Below, one piece after another: positions 9,457 to 16,903 of a stretch of 26,720 nucleotides of DNA. Position 1 is the first letter of the stretch, and each line of letters starts with the position of its first letter. Made by a program: the position numbers and the translations under genes. The stretch is from the NCBI GenBank assembly GCA_002314795.1, contig DCHI01000020.1, positions 18,843-45,562 of the forward strand, given 5' to 3'. The DNA is from Bacteroidales bacterium UBA1756 (GTDB lineage: Bacteria > Bacteroidota > Bacteroidia > Bacteroidales > WCHB1-69). The notes below the pieces were generated by a model that saw only the letters and a list, made by a program, of their open reading frames with translations, ran no database searches and was not told the DNA's origin.

Positions 9457-9543
9457 CGGAGAGGGCGAGATTCGAACTCGCGGAAGGGTTACCCCTTCGA
9501 CAGTTTAGCAAACTGTTGGTTTCAGCCGCTCACCCACCTCTCC
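9457..9543 (-). tRNA. tRNA-Ser (anticodon GCU)
   Basis: The 87-nt gene folds with a 7-bp acceptor stem (GGAGAGG with CCTCTCC), a discriminator G and no encoded CCA. It has a 5-bp anticodon stem (ACAGT/ACTGT) enclosing loop TTGCTAA, giving anticodon GCT, and a long variable arm (AGGGG/CCCTT) typical of serine tRNAs. The T arm GCGAG-TTCGAAT-CTCGC is canonical. The 3' end points at the prophage integrase, so this gene is the likely chromosomal attachment target. The tRNA appears complete. Confidence 0.95.
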
Positions 9544-9567
9544 GGGTTTCCGTCTGAATTGAGGCTG

Positions 9568-9597
9568 CAAAGATACGGCTTTTATTGACTTCCACAA
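9568..9597 (-). promoter_or_regulatory. Promoter of tRNA-Ser
   Basis: On the minus strand TATCTTTG (9568-9575) is an exact match to the Bacteroidota -7 consensus TAnnTTTG. A TTG (9595-9597) lies 19 bp upstream as the -33 box. The tRNA 5' end is 24 bp downstream, so the spacing fits. Confidence 0.8.
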
Positions 9598-9664
9598 GAT
9601 TATTTGAAAATATTTTTTTCAATTATAAAATTCAATGAATAAGTGTTTTATAAAATGAATATAG

Positions 9665-9690
9665 AAAAAACGCTTTCTTATGAGAGCGTT
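9665..9690 (-). terminator. Terminator of the PorP/OmpA-type operon
   Basis: On the minus strand AACGCTCTC-ATAA-GAAAGCGTT forms a 9-position stem with one A-C mismatch, followed by a run of six T. It lies about 47 bp after the stop codon of the small secreted protein gene and just before the tRNA promoter. It therefore separates the two transcription units. Confidence 0.75.
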
Positions 9691-9737
9691 GGTTTAAATG
9701 ATTTCGTAAGAAATTGACCTGAAGTTGCCGTGCTCCG

Positions 9738-10394
9738 TTAGTACGAAAAGTACGCCGGACTTTTCGTGAAGGTGCATTGTTTCTTATCCCATTCCAAATC
9801 TAACATCGCGCCTTTCAGGTATTTGTATATGCGTTGGTACTCCGGCTTCTCCAACTCGTCCAAACAAGTGAAGATGACAATGATGTCTTGCCCCGTTTGG
9901 GGAAGCATATATTGCGTCCTTACCTCCATATCCTTGACAACTGTTTTCGTTGTTAAGTAGTTCTTTTCCAATTTCTTGACATCGAAAATATCCTCCAACG
10001 TGAATTCGGGTATGTACGTCTCGGCGGGAATCTCTTTCCAGTCTTCTGCCGGAAGAAAGAAGCGAATCTTGGAACCGCAACTGTTGCCGCAGCGCGTTTC
10101 GCTCAACGCAACCAGTAATTCTTTCTTGTTTGAAAGTTTCCATACGCAAATTTCATACGTCACCTCCAACGGCGTACTTACTTTCAAAAAACGGGCCTTT
10201 TTATCGTAAATATTTAATTTATAGTTGCTATAGTTTAGCAAGGTGTTCCCTTTGGATTCCAACATTTTTTGTCGAATCGTGTGCGGAACCTCCATCTCTT
10301 TTTCTGAAAAATGCAGGAAAATTTCCTCCAAAGTTTGTGCCGTCCCAGCACAAACAAAACCTACTAAAAGAATCATTAAAAATGCTTTTTTCAT
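9738..10394 (-). CDS. Secreted protein of unknown function (218 aa)
   Basis: The protein begins with a clear signal peptide (MKKAFLMILLVGFVCAGTAQ, cleavage likely after about residue 18-19) and has no other membrane segment. The mature part of about 200 residues holds a Cys pair in ETRCGNSCGSKIRFF and a segment FFLPAEDWKEIPAETYIPEF. This layout (secreted, a short T/CG motif, then an 'FY/FL..W..I/L' segment) reminds me of the DUF3256 family of Bacteroidales, but I am not certain. It is the last gene of the run after the PD40/OmpA gene (40-bp gap) and precedes a terminator. A periplasmic or surface role alongside the PorP/OmpA proteins is inference from context. Confidence 0.75.
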   Translation of the reverse strand: MKKAFLMILLVGFVCAGTAQTLEEIFLHFSEKEMEVPHTIRQKMLESKGNTLLNYSNYKLNIYDKKARFLKVSTPLEVTYEICVWKLSNKKELLVALSETRCGNSCGSKIRFFLPAEDWKEIPAETYIPEFTLEDIFDVKKLEKNYLTTKTVVKDMEVRTQYMLPQTGQDIIVIFTCLDELEKPEYQRIYKYLKGAMLDLEWDKKQCTFTKSPAYFSY

Positions 10395-10434
10395 AATCGT
10401 ATTTTTTTGTTGATAGCGTTTCGATCATTGTTTC

Positions 10435-12066
10435 CTATTGCTGACTCCGTTCGTATGTCGTAATTTGTATGCGTCGTTCTTTCGACGCTGAAATGCTGTA
10501 AACGGAGTTGCGTGTGTCATTTACATTGTCGCTAACCTCTTTCTTCGCCATCGAAGAACCTTCCGGTATTGATATGATGGTCAGTTGGTTGGCTTTCGTT
10601 CCGTTGAGGTAGGGGAGAAGTCGGCCTTTGTCGTACTCTTTTAAATAATTAATAAAAGATGAAATCCTTCGAGACGAAAGCGAGACGTTGTAATCAGCTT
10701 TGTGCAAAGGACTTGCAAATCCACAAACGGTGATGGTGACGGAATTGCCTGCCGTGAGGTCTGTAAGGAGCAACTGTGTAAATTCCTCCAATTTCCGAAA
10801 TCCTTTTTCAACGGAGTCCGTGAAAAAACGCTCGATTTTTTCTTTGGCTTTCGTCGCAGATTCCCCTTTCAACCCCTTTGCATATTCGGTTTTATACGTT
10901 TCTTTCAAAGCGATATAGTCCGCCAACGTGTTCCGATAGTTCTGTTTGGTTGTGGTTGCCGTGGTCCGTGGATCCGGCTCGTCGTTGTGAAAATACAGCG
11001 TGATGGGTAGAAGGTACGTCACCTTTTCCTCGACCGTCACCGTGTCGCTCGTCTCGACGGCGGCCACGGTTGTCGATGTGGTGTCCTCCTCGTAACGCCA
11101 GTGGAATTGGTATAGGTCGGTGCAGCAGGTGTCCCCGGCGTCCCCTTCGTGCTTCGGACGGTTCGATGCCAGGAATCCGTCTCCGTTTTTCCCGTGCAGG
11201 GTATAGTAAATGTCGTTTTCAGACGAGTTCACCGGAACCCCGATGTTGGTAGGGGCACTCCATCTGCTGAGGGCTCCGTCGGCATAGAAAATGTCGTATC
11301 CACCAATGCTCCTGTTCGGATTGTCGGAACTGAAATAGAGCCGTCCGTTTTCGGAGTCATAGAATGGTGTCACCTCGTTGTCTGGCGAGTTGAGTGCGCT
11401 TCCGGCATTGACCGGGTCGTCAAAGCGGCCGTCGCGGTAAATAGTGTACCAGATGTCTAATTCGCCAAAGCCATTGGGCCGGTCGGAAACGAAGTAAAGC
11501 ACATCGTATTTCTCCCCGCTTACCCAGTGCGGCTGCGTCGTCGTCGTGCCCGGAAGGTTGATGCGACGGTTCAGCTGCTGCGGTTTCCCCCAGTGCCCGT
11601 CCTTGCCCGTCGTCTTCCATAAGTTGCAGTGAAGTTCCTTGCCTTGACTCCTTTCGCAACGGGAAAAAATCATCAGGGTTCGTTCCTTGTTGAAAGTGAA
11701 ATTGCAGTTGTAATACTTGTCGTCATTGATGGAATTGGACAGCGGCGTGGGCTTGGAATAGCCACCGATGGTGAGGTGGCTTTTGTAAATGCGTGCGCCC
11801 CAGAACTGTTCAAAAATTTCCCCGTAGTCGGCTTCACTTTCGGGCCGCAGTGACGAAAAGTAAAATGTGGAATCGGGGAACAGAATCCCGTTGTATTCGG
11901 AGTATTGCGTGTTGATATTGGACGGAAGAGGCGTGATGTCAACGGGGAGCGTGTCGTGACGAAGAAACTCCATCTGATTTTGGCGCATTTCATCTTCCGT
12001 CGTACCTTGTGCCAAACACAAAGCACTCGTTATCAGGAAGATTGCTAAAACCAAGATGCGTTTCAT
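10435..12066 (-). CDS. PD40 beta-propeller / OmpA-like outer-membrane-associated protein (PorE-like)
   Basis: This 543-residue exported protein has a signal peptide (MKRILVLAIFLITSALCLAQ). Residues about 55-320 form a PD40 (WD40-like) propeller with repeats such as LYFVSDRPNGFGELDIWYT and LYFSSDNPNRSIGGYDIFYA, and a vicinal cysteine pair at 314-315. Residues about 352-540 resemble an OmpA C-terminal domain, with LYFHNDEPDPRTT, then CGFASPLHKADYN and VSLSSRRISSFINYL. The Asp of the peptidoglycan-binding GHTD motif is not conserved (GFAS), whereas the Arg of N-x-x-L-S-x-x-R is. It resembles T9SS PorE but lacks an N-terminal TPR region. It starts 28 bp after a PorP/SprF-type reading frame. PorP/SprF and OmpA/PD40 pairs are known T9SS accessory partners, so an envelope tethering role is likely. 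Confidence 0.82.
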   Translation of the reverse strand: MKRILVLAIFLITSALCLAQGTTEDEMRQNQMEFLRHDTLPVDITPLPSNINTQYSEYNGILFPDSTFYFSSLRPESEADYGEIFEQFWGARIYKSHLTIGGYSKPTPLSNSINDDKYYNCNFTFNKERTLMIFSRCERSQGKELHCNLWKTTGKDGHWGKPQQLNRRINLPGTTTTQPHWVSGEKYDVLYFVSDRPNGFGELDIWYTIYRDGRFDDPVNAGSALNSPDNEVTPFYDSENGRLYFSSDNPNRSIGGYDIFYADGALSRWSAPTNIGVPVNSSENDIYYTLHGKNGDGFLASNRPKHEGDAGDTCCTDLYQFHWRYEEDTTSTTVAAVETSDTVTVEEKVTYLLPITLYFHNDEPDPRTTATTTKQNYRNTLADYIALKETYKTEYAKGLKGESATKAKEKIERFFTDSVEKGFRKLEEFTQLLLTDLTAGNSVTITVCGFASPLHKADYNVSLSSRRISSFINYLKEYDKGRLLPYLNGTKANQLTIISIPEGSSMAKKEVSDNVNDTRNSVYSISASKERRIQITTYERSQQ

Positions 12067-12094
12067 TTTTCTTTTTTTATAGATAGATGAGAAT

Positions 12095-14371
12095 TTACAT
12101 TACTTCAAAAGGACAGGGTTCGTGGCCGGCTCCGCGCACTTTCGCTTTTTTGAAAATATAATAGAGCGATACTTCAAAACCGCCCCGTGCTCTGCTCGCG
12201 ACGGTCAACGATGAAAAGTTGAGGTCGTAACTGAGCCCTAATCGGATGTTTTCCCACTGTACGGTGCCGCAGATGATGAGTGCGTCTTTCCAACGATAAT
12301 AAAGTCCGCCGCCCGCGGCAAAACGATTGCTGTACGGGTTCCGATAATATTCGTATTCAAAGAGTGAGCCGAAAAGGATTTCACGGTATTGGTTCTGAAA
12401 CGATGCTGAAACGACGGGCGAAATGCAAAAATTGTCAATCACGGAAATTCGGGAAATGAAATAGCCCGTCACCTTTCGGTGCAGGCTGCTTCGTGTGTCG
12501 TAAAGTGTGATGTTGGGTTCGGTAAGGTGGCTGATGCTGACACCGGCACCGTAACTGTTTTTCTTGTTGGGAGTTAATGTCCACGCGAGCCCTGCCCCGC
12601 AATCAAAAAAGGTGAAACGGTCCCTTCCGAAAATTTCGGTGATGGGATTGTCGGGGCTGTATATTCCTCCTTGAAACTGCTCGTCAAAGGTTAGTGCGCT
12701 ATAGTTCAGACTTCGTTGCATAAAACCGACATACAGTCCGATGCTCAGTTTGTTTTTGTTCTTTCGGTCCAGTGCCTTCGTATAGGCCGCCGTCAGCGTT
12801 CCTTGCAGTGTTCGGAATTTCGAGTCACCGGCCTGGTCCGTGTTGAGTTGCGCCCCCAGTCCGAGCAGATGCCGTTTCCCGTTGCTTTTGTACACCGGCA
12901 TATCGAATGAACCGGAAAAACTGACGTAGGGTTTGGTCACCGAAAGCCATTGCGTTTTCTGGTTGATTCCGACACGAAAAACGCCATCAATCGCACCCGC
13001 ATTGGCCGGATTTAGATAGACGGGATTGCTTGCAAATTGCGAATAATGAATATCTTGCGAAAAAGAAGGAACCAAAAATGACAGGCAAGCTACCAAAAGA
13101 AGAATGTAACGGTATTTGTTTTTCCAACAGTTTCTCAGATAGCGGCGAAGTTCGTTTTCACGGGCATTATTTTGTGGCTCGTAGAATTTTTTACCACTGA
13201 TGGAATCCGGTAAAAACTCCTGTTCTACAAAATTTCCTTCATAATTGTGCGCGTACAAGTACCCTTCGTGATAACCGATCTCTTTCAACAGTTCGGTGGG
13301 CGCATTGCGAAGATGGAACGGGACAGGAAGGTCGCCCGTCTTTTTTACCCACTCAAGTGCTTCGTCGATAGCCATATACGAAGCATTGCTCTTGGGGGAC
13401 GAGGCGAGGTAGATGGCCGTTTGTGACAAAATGATGCGAGCCTCCGGCATTCCAATCTGATGAACCGCTTGAAAGCAGTCGTTGGCTAACAGAAGGGCAT
13501 TCGGATTGGCATTTCCGATGTCTTCGGACGCAAGAATGATCATTCTTCGGGCGATGAAGAGCGGGTCTTCGCCGGCGGACAGCATCCGCGCCAGCCAATA
13601 CACCGTCGCGTTCGGGTCGCTGCCTCGCATCGACTTGATGAATGCTGAAATGATGTCGTAATGGTTTTCACCTTTTTTGTCATAAAGAGCAAGGTTCTTA
13701 TGGATGATTTTCTGTACCCGCTCGTTATTGACAATCATTGTCCCGTTTTCGGTCTGTATCGTGTTGGCTACCAGTTCAATGGCATTGATGAGTTTGCGTG
13801 CGTCGCCGCCGGAAACTCGCAGCAGTGCCTCATTTTCTTCAACTTGTATGTGAATGGAACGCTCCTCCTCCAAATGCTTTGTGGCGGTGGCGATAATCTG
13901 CTCCAACTCACTTCTTTCCAGGTTTTTAAGTGTATAGACCTGGCACCGTGACAAAAGCGGTGCAATGACTTCGAACGAAGGATTCTCCGTTGTCGCACCG
14001 ATGAGCGTGACGATGCCTTGCTCCACCGCTCCGAGCAGCGAATCCTGCTGCGACTTTGAAAACCGATGGATTTCATCAATGAACAAGATGGATTTTCCCT
14101 CTTCTTTGCGGGCCTTTTCAATGACGTCACGTACGTCTTTTACACCGGAATTGATGGCACTGAGCATATAAAACGGACTGTTCGTCAATTCGGCAATGAG
14201 CAGTGCCAACGTGGTTTTGCCTACTCCGGGAGGCCCCCACAAAATCATCGAGTGCAAGTTCCCCGTCTCAATGGACTGGCGCAAAATGGCACCTTCGCCC
14301 ATCAAGTGCTTCTGCCCAATGTAATGGTCTAAGTCATTGGGCCGTAGGATTTCTGCTAACGGCTTTTGCAC
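12095..14371 (-). CDS. rarA: RarA/MgsA AAA+ ATPase fused in frame to a PorP/SprF-family outer-membrane protein
   Basis: One uninterrupted 758-residue frame carries two proteins. Residues 1-422 are RarA, a replication-fork AAA+ ATPase. It has the family start PLAEILRPNDLDHYIGQ, Walker A GPPGVGKTT at 46-54, Walker B ILFIDEIHRF near 95-104, sensor GATTENPSF, and the usual C-terminal end YEPQNNARENELRRYLRNCW...KY. Residues about 423-438 (ILLLVACLSFLVPSFS) are a signal-peptide core, followed by the PorP/SprF start DIHYSQFASNPVYLNPANAG and a beta-barrel to residue 758. I find no stop and no ATG, GTG or usable TTG start at the junction (near 13105-13126), so the barrel has no obvious independent start. 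It follows the nucleotidyltransferase by 16 bp. The two halves are each firm calls. Whether the join is real biology, a recent deletion or a sequence error cannot be decided here. Confidence 0.9.
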   Translation of the reverse strand: MQKPLAEILRPNDLDHYIGQKHLMGEGAILRQSIETGNLHSMILWGPPGVGKTTLALLIAELTNSPFYMLSAINSGVKDVRDVIEKARKEEGKSILFIDEIHRFSKSQQDSLLGAVEQGIVTLIGATTENPSFEVIAPLLSRCQVYTLKNLERSELEQIIATATKHLEEERSIHIQVEENEALLRVSGGDARKLINAIELVANTIQTENGTMIVNNERVQKIIHKNLALYDKKGENHYDIISAFIKSMRGSDPNATVYWLARMLSAGEDPLFIARRMIILASEDIGNANPNALLLANDCFQAVHQIGMPEARIILSQTAIYLASSPKSNASYMAIDEALEWVKKTGDLPVPFHLRNAPTELLKEIGYHEGYLYAHNYEGNFVEQEFLPDSISGKKFYEPQNNARENELRRYLRNCWKNKYRYILLLVACLSFLVPSFSQDIHYSQFASNPVYLNPANAGAIDGVFRVGINQKTQWLSVTKPYVSFSGSFDMPVYKSNGKRHLLGLGAQLNTDQAGDSKFRTLQGTLTAAYTKALDRKNKNKLSIGLYVGFMQRSLNYSALTFDEQFQGGIYSPDNPITEIFGRDRFTFFDCGAGLAWTLTPNKKNSYGAGVSISHLTEPNITLYDTRSSLHRKVTGYFISRISVIDNFCISPVVSASFQNQYREILFGSLFEYEYYRNPYSNRFAAGGGLYYRWKDALIICGTVQWENIRLGLSYDLNFSSLTVASRARGGFEVSLYYIFKKAKVRGAGHEPCPFEVM

Positions 14372-14387
14372 GCGATTTTTTTTAAAA

Positions 14388-15260
14388 TTATATTTTTGCT
14401 AAACGGCTGACCACGTAGGGACGGTCTTCTTTATACGTGACACCGAACCATTGGGCGTCGCTTTTTAGAATTTCAATGTCGGCTTTGTGGCTTTCCAAAA
14501 AATAGTTGATGACGGTAGGAATCTGGAATTCCGATTTGGGATTGTCGTTGTTTTTCTTTAAAAAGTCAACGAACATCTCATCCAATTTTTCAAAAAAGAG
14601 CGGAGTGAATCCCCAGAAATTCATAGAGACGGGCGTTTCGGCACTTAGCTCGGTTGTCGTGCCGTCCGGAGCCGTGTTGCGAATTGCCTCCCCGTCACGT
14701 TGGATGTGCGTCATTTCAATAATCTTGACCAACTCGCCTCGTTCGTTCGGCGTGCAGACACCGCGGGAGACGGAACCGTTTTCTGACAGCGTGTTCGCCA
14801 ACTTGTACCCGACCATCGCAAAACGAGGTGTGCCACTTTTTTGTTCCTTCTGGAGAAATGCCGACATCACGGCAAAAGCATCCTTCCCATAGAAATCGTC
14901 AGCATTGATGACGGTAAATGGTTCTTTTACAGCATCTTTCGCGACCAAAATGGCGTGAGCCGTTCCGTACGGCTTGACACGTTCAGGGTTGACGGAAAAG
15001 CCCGCAGGCAGAACGTCCAATTCTTGAAAGACGTACTCAACGGGAATCCGTTCGATATAACGTGAGAGGATGTGTTCGCGGAAGTCGGCTTCCATACTGC
15101 GCCGGATAACGAAGACGACTTTGCCGTAGCCGGCTTCTATGGCGTAGGCCACGGAGTAGTCCATAATGGTTTCACCGTTCGGACCGAGTTGGTCCAGTTG
15201 CTTGAGTCCGCCGTAGCGACTGCCCATTCCGGCAGCAAGTATTAAAAGGGTCGGTTTCAT
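14388..15260 (-). CDS. Sugar-phosphate nucleotidyltransferase family protein
   Basis: This 290-residue protein has a nucleotidyltransferase fold. The N-terminal signature LILAAGMGSRYGGLKQL (residues 6-22) binds the NTP. PYGTAHA (97-103) and NADDFYG (119-125) match the conserved loop and metal-binding Asp of glucose-1-phosphate nucleotidyltransferases. It activates a sugar phosphate to an NDP-sugar in the cytoplasm, but its sugar and nucleotide cannot be told from sequence. It has no second domain. It is followed by rarA with a 16-bp gap, probably co-transcribed. A five-unit 9-bp repeat array ends 4 bp upstream of its start, so its promoter must lie within or beyond that array. Confidence 0.85.
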   Translation of the reverse strand: MKPTLLILAAGMGSRYGGLKQLDQLGPNGETIMDYSVAYAIEAGYGKVVFVIRRSMEADFREHILSRYIERIPVEYVFQELDVLPAGFSVNPERVKPYGTAHAILVAKDAVKEPFTVINADDFYGKDAFAVMSAFLQKEQKSGTPRFAMVGYKLANTLSENGSVSRGVCTPNERGELVKIIEMTHIQRDGEAIRNTAPDGTTTELSAETPVSMNFWGFTPLFFEKLDEMFVDFLKKNNDNPKSEFQIPTVINYFLESHKADIEILKSDAQWFGVTYKEDRPYVVSRLAKI

Positions 15261-15263
15261 TGG

Positions 15264-15308
15264 GTTCGTAAGGTTTTTAAAGTTTGTAAAGTTCGTAAAG
15301 TTCGTAAG
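15264..15308. repeat. 9-bp tandem array, five units (GTTYGTAAR on plus strand)
   Basis: Units read GTTCGTAAG, GTTTTTAAA, GTTTGTAAA, GTTCGTAAA and GTTCGTAAG. Read on the minus strand this is ACTTTACAA-type, directed at the start codon of the nucleotidyltransferase, which begins 4 bp away. Confidence 0.85.
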
Positions 15309-15312
15309 GCTA

Positions 15313-16827
15313 TTATTGGGGTAACGAATTTAATTTTTTTTGGAATGCTTTTCCTAACTCGGTTAGACGATATTTTTGTTTTGGATGTCGTGGGTTTTCC
15401 GGATGCGTTTGAACAATGAGTTTGAGTCCAAGTGCTGGATTTATAAAGTGCTTTTTAAAGGCAATATGACTACTCCCTATTAGTAGGGGTACAAGTAAGG
15501 GTACAAGTTGAAGCTCCGATGCACTCATTTCTTCATTCTTAAAACTGATTATCAGATTTTTAACTTGAATAGAACAATTATTTACAAGTTGGGTACAAGT
15601 AAAATCCAAGTCTATGGATTTTACAGAGTTTTCGTATGTCTGTGCATCATCTCCAATAATGACACTAAAAGCTGTTACTAAAGTAGTATTGAACGTCGCA
15701 AGGGAATTTCCGTTTTCTTGTAAGGAATTTTGGACTTCCGAAATGCCGTGATTAAACATATTGACATAATTGAGCGTGCGCATAATTTCCGCAACTACGC
15801 TATTACGATAGTCATTTACGAATGGAAAGTTTTCAGGACGGGCTTGCCCATATAGTCCTCCAGGGTTCATAATCTCTATATGGCGATCGTATTGATAAAG
15901 CCGGGTGGGCATATTAGATTGGTAATCTCTATGCATACAGGCGTTCATCATCAATTCGTGTAGTGCTTTAAAAGGATAATTAACCACATTCTTCTCTTTC
16001 AATATGCTGATTGAAATTGGGTGTTGGGTTACAATTCCATCTCGAATAAAATTGTCAAGCTGAGGAAGAACCCTGTACAAGCATCCGTCAAAGCGGCGTT
16101 CATTTAGAATGGCACCTCCATTTGTCTCTCCTTTGAAATGAACGTATTGTATGTACGCCCCTGGCATAAAATATTTGGGATTTTTACCAAACATAATCAA
16201 TGCTGCATACGTTGGACAATTCCATTGAAGATTCCACAAGTGCAAGGAAGCCAATTGCTCTAAAATAGGCCTCTGATCTTTTTCAAGGACTTCTGAATGA
16301 ATGGCTTTCGGTAGGTATTCGTTGATAATAATCTCGGTATCAATGTCTTCTAATGACGCATTTCGACAAGGATACGTATCGAAAGTAGGAAGACTTGCGG
16401 CACAACGTTCACTCAAAATACGTTCTTCTTGTGCTGTCGCAATGTCTCTCCTTGGCCCAATGCGTACAAAGGTTCTCCCACGATAGCGTACCGGCGTATC
16501 AAACGATGGCGTTACTTCAACGACAAGAACGTCCCCGCAGGATGTGCTTACCTTTTCCGTTGTCATAATGGGTAATGGAAGAATATTGCCATCGGACCGA
16601 ATCTCACTGATTTTAGTCATAAGTGCGTCATTAACCGTAAGTCCGCTTATTTGGCCATCATCAGTTACTCCAATGAGTAAGTAACCTTTTTTGCGACTTC
16701 CTGTCAGGTCGTTGGCGAAAGCGCAAATAGCCTCCTGGAATTTATCCATATTATTCGTGGAGACAGTACGCTCAATGCGATAACTTTCGTCAGATTTTAT
16801 CAATGCAAATAATTCTTCTGTATTCAT
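15313..16827 (-). CDS. AlbA_2 domain / GHKL-like protein, putative regulator
   Basis: This 504-residue protein starts with an AlbA_2 (Schlafen-type) domain at about residues 12-130, shown by AICAFANDLTGSRKKGYLLIGVTDDGQISG. A GHKL-like ATPase segment follows at about 285-330 (ELMMNACMHRDY, then IEIMNPGGLYG). The C-terminus contains a winged-helix-like region (about 425-504). Proteins of this build are usually annotated as ATP-binding or transcriptional regulators of unknown target, sometimes as RecG-like. It has no signal peptide or membrane segment. The sequence looks AT-richer than its neighbours and sits between housekeeping-type genes, which may indicate acquisition. The gap to nhaD upstream is 76 bp. 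I see no clear promoter. Confidence 0.8.
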   Translation of the reverse strand: MNTEELFALIKSDESYRIERTVSTNNMDKFQEAICAFANDLTGSRKKGYLLIGVTDDGQISGLTVNDALMTKISEIRSDGNILPLPIMTTEKVSTSCGDVLVVEVTPSFDTPVRYRGRTFVRIGPRRDIATAQEERILSERCAASLPTFDTYPCRNASLEDIDTEIIINEYLPKAIHSEVLEKDQRPILEQLASLHLWNLQWNCPTYAALIMFGKNPKYFMPGAYIQYVHFKGETNGGAILNERRFDGCLYRVLPQLDNFIRDGIVTQHPISISILKEKNVVNYPFKALHELMMNACMHRDYQSNMPTRLYQYDRHIEIMNPGGLYGQARPENFPFVNDYRNSVVAEIMRTLNYVNMFNHGISEVQNSLQENGNSLATFNTTLVTAFSVIIGDDAQTYENSVKSIDLDFTCTQLVNNCSIQVKNLIISFKNEEMSASELQLVPLLVPLLIGSSHIAFKKHFINPALGLKLIVQTHPENPRHPKQKYRLTELGKAFQKKLNSLPQ

Positions 16828-16903
16828 ATTTAATTACATTGGATAACTGATGACCTATTCTTCAATTTGTGTCTATTTGTTTATGCAACGTACCTCCGTA
16901 CGG

